Positions 34,500-46,384 are shown, counted from the stretch's first letter. The stretch is DNA of 64,000 bases from Nepenthes gracilis (GCA_033239525.1 BSYO01000014.1:5560536-5624535), one strand, 5' to 3'. Notes: a model not told the origin generated them from the letters alone. Numbers and translations: made by a program.

Positions 34500-35460
34500 A
34501 CGAGTTCTGTCCCTTTTGACGAAAAAGTACTCCAAAAGAACTCTGGCCTTGAATGAATTTCCGCCTTATTATGAAAATGAGCTCCAGCTTTATAAAGAAC
34601 TGTGGCCTTAATTTAAAATGAACTCCGTCCCTGGTTGTAAAACGAACTCCGGTCCGAATGTAAGTTGAACTCCGGCCATGTATTAGGAAGATGGACTCCG
34701 TCCCTTGAGAAAAAAATAAACTCCGGCCTTGAACTCTGCCTTTTGTCAAAAAGAACTCCGTCTTTGATAAGTACTCCGTCCCTCTGAACGTAAAGAACTC
34801 CGTCCCGAGAAGCAATCCGTCTAGTAGTAAAAAGCAAAAAGTACTTCGTCCTTTGAAAAGTACTCCGTCCCACTGAAAGTAAACAACTCCGCCTTTGATA
34901 AGTACTTTGTCCCACTGAAAGAAAGAACTCCATCCAAAAAGCACTCCGTCCTCTAGCGCTCCGTCCAAAAGACGTCCGGCTTGTAATGTGAAATGAACTC
35001 CCGCCTTAAGATAAAAAGAGCTCTGTCCCTTAAGAAAAGTACTCCATCCAAAAGAGCTCCGACCCTTAAGAAAAGTACTCCGTCTAAAAGAGCTCCGTCC
35101 CTTAAGAAAAGTACTCCGTCCAAAAGAGCTCCGTCCCTGAAGAAAAGTACTCCGTCCAAAAGAGAACTCCGTCCTTTTGACAGTACTCCGTCCAAAAAAA
35201 GAGCTTTGTCCTTTGTATAAAAGGTACTCCGTCCTGTTAATGAAAAAGCACTCCGTCCTTTGTGTTAAAAGTACTCCATCTCGATAGTGAAAAGCACTCC
35301 GTCCGGTGGTGAAAAGCACTCCGTCCCTTGAGGAAAATAAGAAGAACTCCGGCTTGTATAAGAACTTCGGCTTTCATCGTAAAGAACTCCGGCTTTCATC
35401 ATAAAGAACTCTGGCTTTCATTGTAAAAAAACTCCGGCTTTTAAGTTTAAACGCTCTGGC
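34500..35460 (+). repeat. ACTCCGTCC minisatellite in solo LTR 2
   Basis: More than 30 copies of AAGTACTCCGTCC, AAGAGCTCCGTCC or GAACTCCGGCC at 17-35 bp spacing. The units at 35040-35170 are nearly identical (period about 34 bp), suggesting recent local duplication. A long minus-strand open frame (34453-35319) is a by-product of the repeat and not a gene. Confidence 0.85.
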
Positions 35461-36601
35461 CCTTCCCTGAATAAAATCTAACCGGCCCCAAGTATAATTG
35501 TTTTTGAAAATATGTACCAGTACCGATAAAATTATGTTATGAAAGTTTGATTTTGAAAATAGAATTTTTGATAAAGAGATGATTTCCATTACAGCTATTT
35601 TGGGACCCAAGACTGACTACAGTCCAGGTAAGTTGGGTGAGGCCTTAGAACTTACGGTGGTAATCGAGAATAGCTCTATCCATGGAGTGATTCATGGTCC
35701 GCCCTATCCTCAAGGGCGTTTAGTCAGGAGGAACATAGGCCAACCTTCAGGTGGCACCCAGTACAGATATCCCTCGGGATGGGATATATATGACATGATA
35801 TGACATGATCTAACATAATAGGCCTTGGATTGTGGGGACTAAACACAATCTATCCTCGATTATTTGCCCCCTCTGCTAGTAGGGAACACTGGCAAGGTCT
35901 ATATCGTTCTGTTCTTATACCATTCTGTTCTGATTCTGTTCTGTTCTGTTCTGTACCATATTCTGTACCGTTATTATTGTACTGATTTCTATTCCGCACC
36001 GATGACTGAATTGTTTTGAATAGAAGAGAAGTTTTTGATGCTGTTTTCTGGATTATAATGGTTACTGATTACCGATTTCTGAGTACTGATTCCTGATTCC
36101 GAAGTATAATATGTCAAGCATGTTTACATTCTGATTTTCCGTTCTATTTCTGCACAGTTACATGACCGTCTGCATCATCGTTTTACAGTTCATATGCATG
36201 CACCTTCTTGGGCCTCGGCTCATTGTTTTATGTTTTTCCCCCTTACAGATGAAGCTTTAGAGCTTGTACCTGACGAGTTGGAGTGAATTGAGCTTGTCTG
36301 AAGGATTAAAGCCCTCGGAAGCTTATCTTGGAGAAATATTATTGTAATGACTTGATGAACTTCTATGGTTAAACATTTTTGGCTATGTACTTGGAAATGA
36401 ATATTTTGGAATGAATATGAATACTTTCGCAAATGTTAGAATAACTTCCGCTATACTACTTATGGTGAAAAGTATATGGGTCCTAGATGGCATCTGTGGA
36501 TCTGTGTTGCACCCAACTGGTTTAGTTTGGGTTTTCAATTGTGTTTCTATTTGACGGAAGCTTTTAAGGACAAAGAAAAAAATCCGTTCCGTCACACAGG
36601 T

Positions 36602-38981
36602 TCTCAAACAGAAACTTCCATTGATTAAATTCGAACCATGGAAGAGTAACTCTAACTAGGGATTTCCTTTCCCACTTAACCCAAGGGCATCAATCCACAA
36701 GCAATGCGGGAAGCATAATTCTAAAGTTTCCTTAACGATTTTCAGGGCTCATCTTCACAATTCTTAAAATTATCAGATTAGAGTTATCTCCAAGACAATT
36801 CTATATATTCCCAAATGGAAACTTCTAATATCACTATCGATCTTAGCATTTCTCTTCCTCGAATTATACAGGGATCTACCTATTACAGTTCTCAACTCTT
36901 AGATTCTCAAGACATTAATTTCCTCCCAAGACATCACCCATAATTTTTTTCCAAGGCAAGGGCCTCATCACAAAATTTCGCTTACAAGTGAAATCATTCC
37001 AATTCACAAACTTTTCCCTCACTTTGCTTGTCGGTGGTTACTTATTGATACAGACTAACAGAGTCCCAGTCTTTCTCAAGAGCATATCACCTATGCTAAC
37101 TTACCTGATCATTAGTTATCCTACTGTCCGGAGGCTCTACGGCTTCCTCAACAGTACCTAACCAATGCTCTTTCAATTTCTCACGATCCTTAGAGACTAG
37201 TTCTAATTTCAGTTTCCTCTAAACCATCCACTTAAACAGTTTGGCTTGGTCCTTTCTTCTAGATACATGTATTCCCAAAACTTTATGGTTAAATTCTCAA
37301 ACGGCCACCTACTGTTCTTCAAAAGGGCAATCCATTTTCTAATTAGTCTTAGCAAATATCATTGATTCGATTAGCCTTGCCTCTTACTCGGAATTCACAA
37401 CCTAATTACAGAGTACTGTATCTTCTAAATTACAATTTACACCAACATCCTTTAGTACAATTCCAACTCTAAAAAGATTCACATTACCCAAAATTGATTT
37501 CCAGATCATCAATCCACTTATTCATTATACTGACAAAATGGATCAAATATTCCTTCTTCCAGACGAATACTCATCTAACTACTTCTCATAATTCCCAATT
37601 ATCAACAAAACTTCAACATTTAGCAACTTAATATTTTATTGTCAAGCCAATTTATTCATTTCAGTCGAACCACCCAATTTTTACAAAAATCTGACTAAAT
37701 TCCAGGGACCTTACCGTTCGATCAACCTTAAACAAAATCACAATGGTTCTCCTTTCAGGCTTCCACAACCATACTTGTTCCAATAGTGGGATTGGTTCAC
37801 GGTGAACCGTCATCTGCCTTACAAATATCTTAATCTTAAAGGCTCCCAATATCCAGCCATTAACTCTTTAGTTAACCATATTTTCAAAATTTCCCAAATA
37901 TTCTCATCGATTATACTTGAATCCTCAAAATCATTTTTAGTCTTGGCACGACCTCAACAGCAACTTTATTCATCAATTAGATTGGCAAATCTTCCCTTTA
38001 ACAATTTTCTCATATTTTTTCATTCGCTTAATAATTCTCTAGGTATGGCCCAGTACGTCATCTATAGCACACACCTCATTACATAACTTCTATGCACCAC
38101 TATATTAGCTCCATTACTTCCTTTGTAACTTATCTGATACGTGCGCCTAATTACAATTCAAATTATTCCTTTTAAAATTATCAGTTTTAGTGAAGCAATT
38201 TGCCATCCAGATTATCTTAATACTCTATCAAGATTAATTTATATACAAATCCAAACCGGACTTCAAAATTCATAATCTCTTCAGACAGGGATTGCCCCTC
38301 TAGGGTTGTCACCATTAGATTTTATTTTGAGATTCGGAACAGGTGTAAACTTATTTCCTAGTCATCATTAACTGGCTTCACCATTTGGCCACCCAAAAAC
38401 ATTACATAAAGAGAATGGTCCTTTTTAAAACCAATTAGTCCCAAAAGCATCCCAAGAAATGAGGTGTGACACTCAGAAACCCATTATCAGCCTTGCCCTT
38501 CCTTAGCTGGCTGAACTTTACTTGGATAATTAAGAACCTTAATTATTTTCTTTAATACATCATGCTCAGCTTATCATTAATCCAAGATTGATTAACTCCA
38601 CCACTCTTATCCTTTTTCAACTCAAAATAGTTCCATCCAATCCTTCAACTTATTGTGATTCAGCATAATCACCAAGCCTCTATCCATTTTTATCCTAAAT
38701 CATTTTGGCCTTAGATCAGATTACCTTAAATATAAACCTAAAATTCGAACCGATCAACCTAGACCTGAGGTCACCGTAAATCAACTTAATCCTTCAACTT
38801 AATCATTAAGTTGTACCTCAAGTCAATCCAAACTTATGCAAGCTAGAACACCTAGGATTTCCTTACCTAACTTAATCGGTATATGTCTATTCCTACCTAT
38901 TCAGTCAATCAGGATCATTTCCTAAGCTTTCTCTTACGATTCAGATCATTCCTAAGGCATCTTGTTTTCTCTGATACTATT
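36602..38981 (-). other. Non-coding interior of TE-D, right part, and PBS region
   Basis: AT-rich, stops in all frames. 36602-37050 continues the match to TE-B (compare 13870-14160); after that I recognise nothing until the PBS leader, where CATTCCTAAGGCAT is shared with the TE-A leader. Where gag should begin next to the PBS there is no gag-like frame. Confidence 0.65.
38969..38980 (-). promoter_or_regulatory. Primer binding site of TE-D (one mismatch)
   Basis: The minus strand reads TAGTATCAGAGA two bases from the LTR, against the expected TGGTATCAGAG of initiator methionine tRNA type. It fixes the minus orientation of TE-D. Confidence 0.8.
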
Positions 38982-39257
38982 TGTGACGGAACAAATCCTA
39001 ATTCTCATAGGACCCTCCGTCAGACAGATTCATGATAGAATTCATAAATTTAGATCAATAATTCTGTAAAAATTTTGATAGAGTTCTATTTAAAATTGGA
39101 CAAAAATTCAAATATACAACCTGCATATTCTATCCTATACAGAGCATACTCGATATCTAAACCTCAGACTTATAACCACAACATAACTACAAGACCAAAT
39201 ATAAGCACACAACTAACTAAGTATCACAATTTGCATCCTACAACACACATACACAGG

Positions 39258-39766
39258 TTGCTGCTGGGGCAGCAGTTCTTTGTTGTGTTAACAGCAAAGG
39301 TTCTCTGCTGGTGGTTGGCATGTAGATGTGGTACCGAGCTGCTGCTCATGCCAATTATGTGTGGAAGGTTTGCTGGAAATGATGGAATGTTGTAAAACGT
39401 TGCAAGTATCCTGGTTCCTAATATAGTGAAGCCCAAGGTTCTTTTTGCCGAGATGTTGATGGGGCCGTGGTGACATTGCTGTGTAGATAGGAAAGAACCG
39501 TGTTGCCTATAGGCCATGGTGGTTGCCATTTTGTGTGGTGCAAATTTAGTTGTGCTCATGTTTTGTTTTCCTTGGCTATCAACCTTTTCATGTTGATTTC
39601 TAGTTTTTTTTAGTGACTAGTTTTTTTGTTTCATGGCTTGTATCATCGTGCTTAGGGGTTGCCCCTGCTACTATGCTCTACCTCAAGTCGGTATAACACT
39701 TGGATTAGATCATAGGTGTTGTATCTTTCTTTTCCTTTTTAATACACTTTACTTACCAAAAAATAT
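39258..39766 (+). mobile_element. 5'-truncated LINE, plus strand, in TE-D LTR
   Basis: Flanked by a perfect 16-bp duplication AACACACATACACAGG (39242-39257 and 39767-39782). It ends in TTTACTTACCAAAAAATAT. Body is TGCTG-rich non-coding 3' sequence with no ORF2 remnant that I can identify. A stem-loop, CAAGT with ACTTG around CGGTATAAC, lies at 39683-39703, in the same place as in the LINE at 2132-5898. The left LTR of TE-D lacks the insert at the matching site near 17095, confirming it came later. Confidence 0.9.
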
Positions 39767-41590
39767 AACACACATACACAGGACCATAATTGCCATCCAG
39801 GGCTTAATTTCAACAATCCTATCTACTATATTAGAATTTCGATGAGAGATGTCATCTAGGACCTATACAAAACAAGAAAACATATAATGGAAGTATCTAT
39901 ATCCTTAATAGAAACCTGCGAAAATATAAATACAGTCTAATAGTTTACAAAACGTGCTATAAATATTTTTACATACTTTTCTTTACAAAATTCTACGGAA
40001 CATGTAGAACTATCAAAATTTTCAAAATACTTTAAGATAATCTTCGAGGCTTCACAGAGGCTCCAAAACCTTCCTTGCTAGCACTAGTTAGGCCTGATCA
40101 TCCAGTATCTTCTCTATATCCTTATCTGGTGGGGAAAAAAAGTAAAATAGTAAGCCGAAGCCCAGTAAGGTACTAAAACATGTAGAATATAATGGTCTCA
40201 AGCAAAACATAGATATGGAAGGTTCTAGAAACTATCAGAGAGTAGGAACACCTATAGAAAGAATGAGAAAAGCAGGATTCAATGTGAACAGGCTTCAGAA
40301 ATCATAATTTATGTTTTCATGTAGAACATATGTACAGATGAGCAAAACCACGTGCAATAACTATGAGGAAAGTATAATTTCCATACAAATAGGTCTCAGG
40401 AAGCATAAATCATACTTTTAGGCTATAACATAAATATGCTAGGATAGAAAACCACATTAATATTAGATCAAAAGAATGGAAGCAATTCATGGAAACAGGA
40501 GTAAAGCATGATTCTATTTAAACATGCATCGAAAATCAGGAATCAGTGTAATCATGCTTTGATAATCATAAATCGGTAAAATATGCTTCAGAAATAAAAA
40601 AAATAGTATCAATTCTAGAAAATTCCGTCGTTACCATCAGGAGGACCGAAATAGTTGACCGTACTAGCCGAGAGGGCCAGTAATCGATGATAGACTGTGT
40701 TCACTCTATATAATCCAAGGACAACCAGTATCCCGTCTCGTGGGATTATCCCTTCTCGTGGGATTATATACAGATACCTCCTGAAGGATGGTGGGTTATG
40801 CACTAATACCTCCCGAAAGATAGTGGATCATCAGAATTCTACCCTCTGAAACTAACGCCCTGAGGAAGAGCAAACCACGTGTAACTCTATGGACAGAATT
40901 ATCCTCGATTACCACCATAACATTCTAAAGCATATAAGAGAATCTAACCTGACTGTATTTCAGTCCTGGGCCCTAAATGCAGAATCAGAAACAATTTTTC
41001 TCTCATTTTCTTTGCTTATAATTCATTAAGCTTCAGAAATCAGTAAGGATTTCACCATTAATAATTCATAATACTCCAGAAATCCACAGAAACTTAACAG
41101 TGTGGTTCCATGCAAATTTCTCAATTATAAATCATAACATGAACAGTAATCTTTTACAAATTAACTGTCACATATCAAAAATTATGGATTTTAAACATTA
41201 AATCATCAATTTTCGTATCTAGGGTTTTGATAAATATTTTGGACATAAAACGGATAGCAAACACATGCATTTACATGAAATTGAAGCCAGATTTGCAATA
41301 TATACATGTATATATGAAATCTATCCAATTAATTTACAAAAAATAGGCTTTATTTATGCATAATATGGAGAAACATGCTTTTAGAGCATAAATATAGTTA
41401 CAGAGATATTAAAACACTGTAAAAACGGTATATAACATTCGGAGTACACTTGTCTGAGCCTGATCTACCGTTATTTTTACCCGAGTCAGAGAGGGACGAG
41501 CGGATTTCTCCCTCTCCTTCTCTTTTCCCCATTCTCTCCCACTGCCTTTTGCTAGAATGGCCGGAATGGACGAAGGAAATCGCGTGTCCC

Positions 41591-41598
41591 CTTTTATA
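41591..41598 (-). promoter_or_regulatory. TATA box of TE-D 5' LTR
   Basis: The minus strand reads TATAAAAG in GACGGATATAAAAGGGGAC. The same box is at 31916-31923 in the 3' LTR. Confidence 0.75.
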
Positions 41599-41920
41599 TC
41601 CGTCAGGTTGCTCGAGCACGCCTCAAGCACTCCCCTTTCTCAAAACTGCGATCGATGGGGCGCTCGAATGCCCATCAAGCACCCTTCTCATACCCAAGTG
41701 CCACCCCACCTTGCCTCGGGCGCCCTTCGAGCGAGCCCTCATGCAAAATTTTGCCTCACCATGTACTCGAGTGCACGGCGAGCACCTATCCTCCCTTTAT
41801 CTTATTTCGCTCCTTTTTGCTTCGGTATCAAATTTTTCACTATACCTAAACCCAAACATGATTTTCATCCAAAAACTATTCTATAATTATCATATTTTGG
41901 GATCGAGATCTCACAAGTAG

Positions 41921-43838
41921 GCTCCAAGCTCACCGCTGGCTTGAGCCTGGATGCCGGTGCCAAAACCAGTGGCAAGGGCACCCACCGCGCACTCGCCATG
42001 AGCTCGAGCGCGTCGTGCTCACTTGACTGGATCTCAAGTGCCAATCTATTTTAAAGCCTTAGCTGGGTATTTGCGAATTTCATTTTTACATAAACCAAAC
42101 CCTAAGAGAAAGAGAGAGAACGAAGGCTAGAGAGAGAAAGGAGGAGATCGAAGCCTTAGAGTCTGAATTCGTCCAAGAGCTAGTTATAAAGGTTGTAGAT
42201 CAGATCGAGGCAAGTACTCTCATACCCTTTTTATATCTTCTTTCAATTGTTATTCATTTTTTCTAGAATTTTCATCCCAATACCCACCCAAATCATGAAG
42301 AACATAAAACCCATGATTATTGCTCAAAGTATTTATAGTTTATTATCTGATTTGCCTCCCTATGACCCGATTTAGCTTCGCCAAACCCTAACTTGCGTGC
42401 TGTTATGGTTTCCCCCATTCCCTTCAAAATGTATGCATTTTGCCCCTCAAATATGCACATGTTCTAATTATGCACATGTATCGGCCGGGCATCCAATTTC
42501 ATAAGTATCAACCCATTCGCGATGTCCGAATGCTCTAAATCGACACTGTTACTGTTCACCCGAGCTTAATTGTGAATTTTATATGCTTCCATCATAATTA
42601 ATTGTTATATAAGTTATGTCTAATCATATATATTCAATTATAAGCCCGAGTAATGTGTTTGTGCTCCGTTTATAAAGAAATGCATCCCGAAGGCCTCAAA
42701 AATGATAATTGCCTAATGTGGTAAGGAATTATAATTCTTTCTATGCACTGTGTCATCCATGCATCTAAATTAACTTGTGGAAAGAATTAAGTTCAAAGGA
42801 AAGATGAAAATCGTATATGTAATCAGAGAAAAGTCCACAATGTTATATGTGATCGGATCATTCTCCTGGATTGAGATATTGTGAATTGAATTGTGGTGAA
42901 TCTTCCCTCAAATGAATAAGAAAACCATAAAATTAGGACCACAGATTTATGTTATGAAGGATAATATCCCTTGGCCCGCCATTAGTGTAATAGTACAGAC
43001 TCGAGGATTACTCTGACCGCATATTATAGCGGGTGATTCTATTGGCAAGCCTTAGAATATTACTGTGGAAGGACAAGGACTGCCTCTAGACTGCAGGAGG
43101 TTAGGGTAGCATTTTATTGGCCCTGTATGACTAGGCAATGTGTGATTGCCGAATATCTCCAGGCCTAAAATATAGCCGATATAATAAATGATGGCTGAGT
43201 AGTTGCAAGCCTAAAATATAGCCGATGCTTTAAAATGTGTAGCGTAACACATAACTCTCCTCGTCCACCGCACCTTTAGTTGGTAAGGCTTACTGACCCT
43301 GATCCGTAAAGATGAATAACTATGCATAAGTTATATTCCAAAAAGAAGTAAATGGTACTTCCAAGCATATCCAAATACGTCTCAATTTATGCACCCCTCT
43401 CATGATTATATGTTCATTATTTGCTTAGCCTTGTTTATATTGTTTACTACTGTTGATTATGATGCACTTGTTGAGCTATTAGCTCACCCTTGCTTCTTTT
43501 TCCTTCCAAATGAGCACATTATTATGCCTGACAAATTCGAGTAGGCTATAAGCACAGGATAGGCAGCTGATACAGATTGGAAAGCTTTTGAGGACTTAGT
43601 TTTGTTATTTTGTATAAGGCATGGATATTGTATTATATATTTTGATACTCGTGGTCATATATGCATGTTTGATTCTTGATGGACGTATAGATAGTTTTCG
43701 CTACTCATTGATGGATGTAGTATCTTCCGCAGGTATTTTTATGGTTGTAATTTGGTTCTTAGTTGTCATCCTATCTGAACCGACGTTGTACCAAAGTTGC
43801 AACGTTGGTGCCACCAGTGTGATTATTGTGGCGATTGG
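41921..43838 (+). repeat. 3' LTR of TE-C, second part
   Basis: Continues the LTR begun at 16650. It parallels the TE-E LTR: GAGAAAGGAGGAGATCGA leader, CGAGGCAAGTACTCTCATAC motif (42206), two copies of the CCTAAAATATAGCCGAT repeat at 43150-43225, and the CGACGTTGTACCAAAGTTGC end region (compare 20415). It stops about 220 bp short of a full LTR end, where a new LTR start follows. A small open frame at 43621-43869 crosses that junction and is not credible. Confidence 0.82.
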
Positions 43839-44098
43839 TTTAAGGTACGGGTATCTAAAACATAGTTAATTCTAGCAATTAACTGATATTATTAAATTTG
43901 GGATAAGTAAAAAATGAGAAAAGTGAAAAATTAGCCTTAGTGTAGCAAGCAGTAGAGCTGGGCTTGCTACTTGCTCGAGCCCAACAACGAGCGCCAAAAA
44001 CAGATTACTCCGGAAAGGGGCGTGCACACTGCTCGCTCGAGCGCAAAGGAAGGCACCAATTCTAGTAGCTTTTACGCATGCTGCTCGATCGAGTGACG
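43839..44098 (+). repeat. Second, truncated TE-C LTR start in tandem
   Basis: TTTAAGGTACGGGTATCTAA matches the TE-C LTR start TGTAAGGTACGGGTTCCTAA at 16650 and continues for about 260 bp through TTGGGATAAGT and GCTCGAGCCC until TE-F begins. The first G is changed to T. Confidence 0.75.
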
Positions 44099-46384
44099 TG
44101 ACTGACTGGTTTTTTTTATCCTTAGAATCTTTTTGTCGTTACAGAAAAATAGAAACCTAAGCCCATTTAACAACCTAAAATTCTATGAAAAAAAGGACAG
44201 AGTCTCCCCTAAAATTGGGCAAACTATAAATACAGAACCTGCTTACAACCTGCAAACATACAGAATAACATCATCATATCTACAAACAGAAATTCTCCTT
44301 TCAGACACAGGATCACAGACGCCGTATCATTTCCTATGGCTTGCATTTCACATTTTCTATCCACTATATTAATACCATAATAGAGATGTCATCTAGGACT
44401 TGTATAGAATCGGAAAATATATAACGGAAGAGCTATAAACCTACGGAAGCACGATTTCTATTTCATCACATGCATCACATACATTCCATATTCACAAATC
44501 CATATGCAAAATATCCATATACAAAACCATATATTAAAATCAGGTCTTTACAATTCAACTGTTTCTCCAAAATAACTTCAAGCCTTCCGAGAGTCTTCAA
44601 GCAAGGCTTTAACTCACTCCTTCTCGTCCGATACTAGCTCTATAGTATTATCTGGAGGGAAAAATAGTAAAACAGTGACTCGAAACCCAGTAAGGTACAT
44701 GCAGGCATACATTAAAACTTTCATGTAGAACAGAATGTAGTAAAACAAATACAGATGAATGTTGAAGTATAAATACTCTAAAGCAGTGATTTATAGAAAC
44801 TATAGCAGAACATGATGCAGAATGTTACAGAACTGTCAGGGGACAGAAACACTCAAGCTTCGGAAATTAGAAATCAGTGCAATCATACTTCGTTAATAAT
44901 ATAAATTGGTAAAATAGGCTTCAAAAAGTAGAAATCGATCTCAATTCTATAAATTATAGAAAATCCCTTTTCTATCAGTAAAGGATTTCGCCAGTAGACC
45001 CTACTAGCGGAGGGGGAGAATAATCGATGATAGATTGTGTTCACTCCACACAATCCAAGGTTAGAAACAGGAATAGGAGATCCCTCCTCGCAGGATCTAT
45101 CCCTCTCCGAGGATTCAGGACAGGGGTGCCAACAAGTAACAGTAACTACCCTCTAGGTTAACACCCTGAGGAAGGGCGGACTACATATAACTTCCTAGAT
45201 AGAGTTATCCTCGATTACTACCATAACGTTCTAAGGCATGTTGAAGAATCTAACCTGACTATATATTAGTCCCGGGTCCTAATTAATTATATCAGAAATA
45301 TTTTTTCTTCTTATTTCATAACTAAAAACCTTTTCAACTTTAAAATTCAATTAGAGTTTCACAATAACTCTTCAGTTAGTTTTAGAATATACAGTAATAG
45401 TTTATAATCCTTCAGTTTCACTTCAGAATATACAGAAACAATTTGAAACCGTTCAGTTTCATCTCAGAATATACAATAACAGTTTGAAACTCTTCAATTT
45501 CACTTCATAAATCCTCAAAAATTTAGCAGTATAAGTCAGTGTAAAATTTTCAGATATAAATAACATGCTGGACATTATCACGTCATAGATTAACTTTTAC
45601 ATATCAGAAATTTTAGATTAAAATCATTAAATCCCTTCAATTTCGTGCTTAGGGTTTTGCCAAATTTTCTGGATGATAAACAGACACCAAACATATGCAT
45701 TTACACAAAATTGAAGCCAGATATTGCAGTATACATATGTAAACATGAAATCTGTCCGATTAATCAGGAAAAATAAGTATTATTTACAGTAAACATGCAG
45801 AACCATGGATTTAAAGCATAAATACCATTTTTGAGATACAGGAAAGCTGTCAAAATGAAAAATAACATCCAAGATATATTTGCCTAAGCTCAATCTACAA
45901 TTACAGTGACTCGGATCGGGACTGGATGATAGATTTTCCCCTTTCCTTTCTTTTCCTATCCTTCCTATCTTCTCTCCTTCGTGTTCTGTTGAGAGATGCT
46001 GAAAATGAGCCCCAAAATCCCTAAATTTCCCATTTAAAACGCGGGAGAAAAGGGGCATGTGCTGGTCCATGTGACCGCCGCTCGAGCCCCAGTCGAGCGG
46101 TACTCGAGTGGTGGCTTGTGCAAAAGTGCGCTCAAGCAGTGCTCCAGTGGTGCTCGAGCGCCCTGCTTGTAGCCGGGGGCCACTCCCACCTCACCTCGAG
46201 TGATCTGCGAGCAAACGCTCACGCAATTTTGCACCTAGTAGGCGCTCGAGCGCTCTGCGCTCCTTTGTCCCATTTCACCCTATTTTGCTTCGATACCAAA
46301 TTTTTTCACATTTTTTAACCTAAACATGATTTCCATCCATATAATTAATTCATAATTGTCATATTTCGGGGTCGGGATCTCACA
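44099..46384 (-). repeat. 3' LTR of TE-F
   Basis: Similar to the TE-D LTR throughout and ends GGGATCTCACA before CTCTCCCCCAG, the PPT complement. It has a short array of GAATATACAGTAACAGTTTG units near 45380-45500, an ATATTTGCCTAAGC leader motif near 45875 and a CTCGAGCG cluster at 46079-46257. Non-coding. Confidence 0.82.

Larger units (their letters stand above)
33464..36596 (+). mobile_element. Solo LTR 2 (3.1 kb), plus strand, in TE-D interior
   Basis: TGTGACGACCC to CCGTCACA with perfect target duplication caggt (33459-33463 and 36597-36601). Same family as solo LTR 1 by the first 40 bases, the W-box-like array and the leader motif. In order: W-box-like array, CCGGAGT repeats, TATA box 34137, CAGGCAAGTGTAC motif near 34270, the CTCCGTCC array at 34500-35460, then AT-rich DNA. 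No PBS, PPT or coding DNA lies inside. Confidence 0.88.
16826..41915 (-). mobile_element. TE-D: non-coding, TE-bearing LTR element in the TE-C LTR
   Basis: Bounded by TGTGATGGAACG and ATCTCACA with a perfect 5-bp target duplication, agtag at 16821-16825 and 41916-41920. LTRs are 16826-18109 plus 31113-32261 (left, 3') and 38982-41915 (right, 5'). After removing TE-E and a LINE the two LTRs are near-equal in length, about 2.4 kb. A PPT lies at the left LTR and a PBS at the right LTR, so the element is on the minus strand. The interior, after removing a solo LTR, is about 3.6 kb with no recognisable gag or pol. It is therefore a non-autonomous element, or one so altered that coding is lost. Confidence 0.88.
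38982..41915 (-). repeat. 5' LTR of TE-D
   Basis: TGTGACGGAACA to GATCTCACA. About 2.4 kb after removing the LINE at 39258-39766. Contains the AGTACACTTGTCTGAGC motif near 41442, the minus-strand TATA box at 41591 and a CTCGAGCG cluster at 41607-41790 upstream of it. Non-coding. Confidence 0.9.

Noticed and set aside
34453..35319. 288-residue minus-strand open frame rich in GRSSF and FLKGRSSFG repeats
   Set aside because: It is translation of the ACTCCGTCC minisatellite in solo LTR 2. Other frames of the same array are open too, and the related solo LTR 1 does not have it.
41450..41920. 156-residue plus-strand frame, with a similar one at 31778-32194
   Set aside because: Antisense to the TE-D LTR promoter region; the two copies differ by frameshifts and contain no recognised domain.
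43621..43869. 82-residue hydrophobic plus-strand frame that could be a membrane protein
   Set aside because: It crosses the junction between two LTR pieces. The same region in TE-E LTRs is not open, so it is chance.
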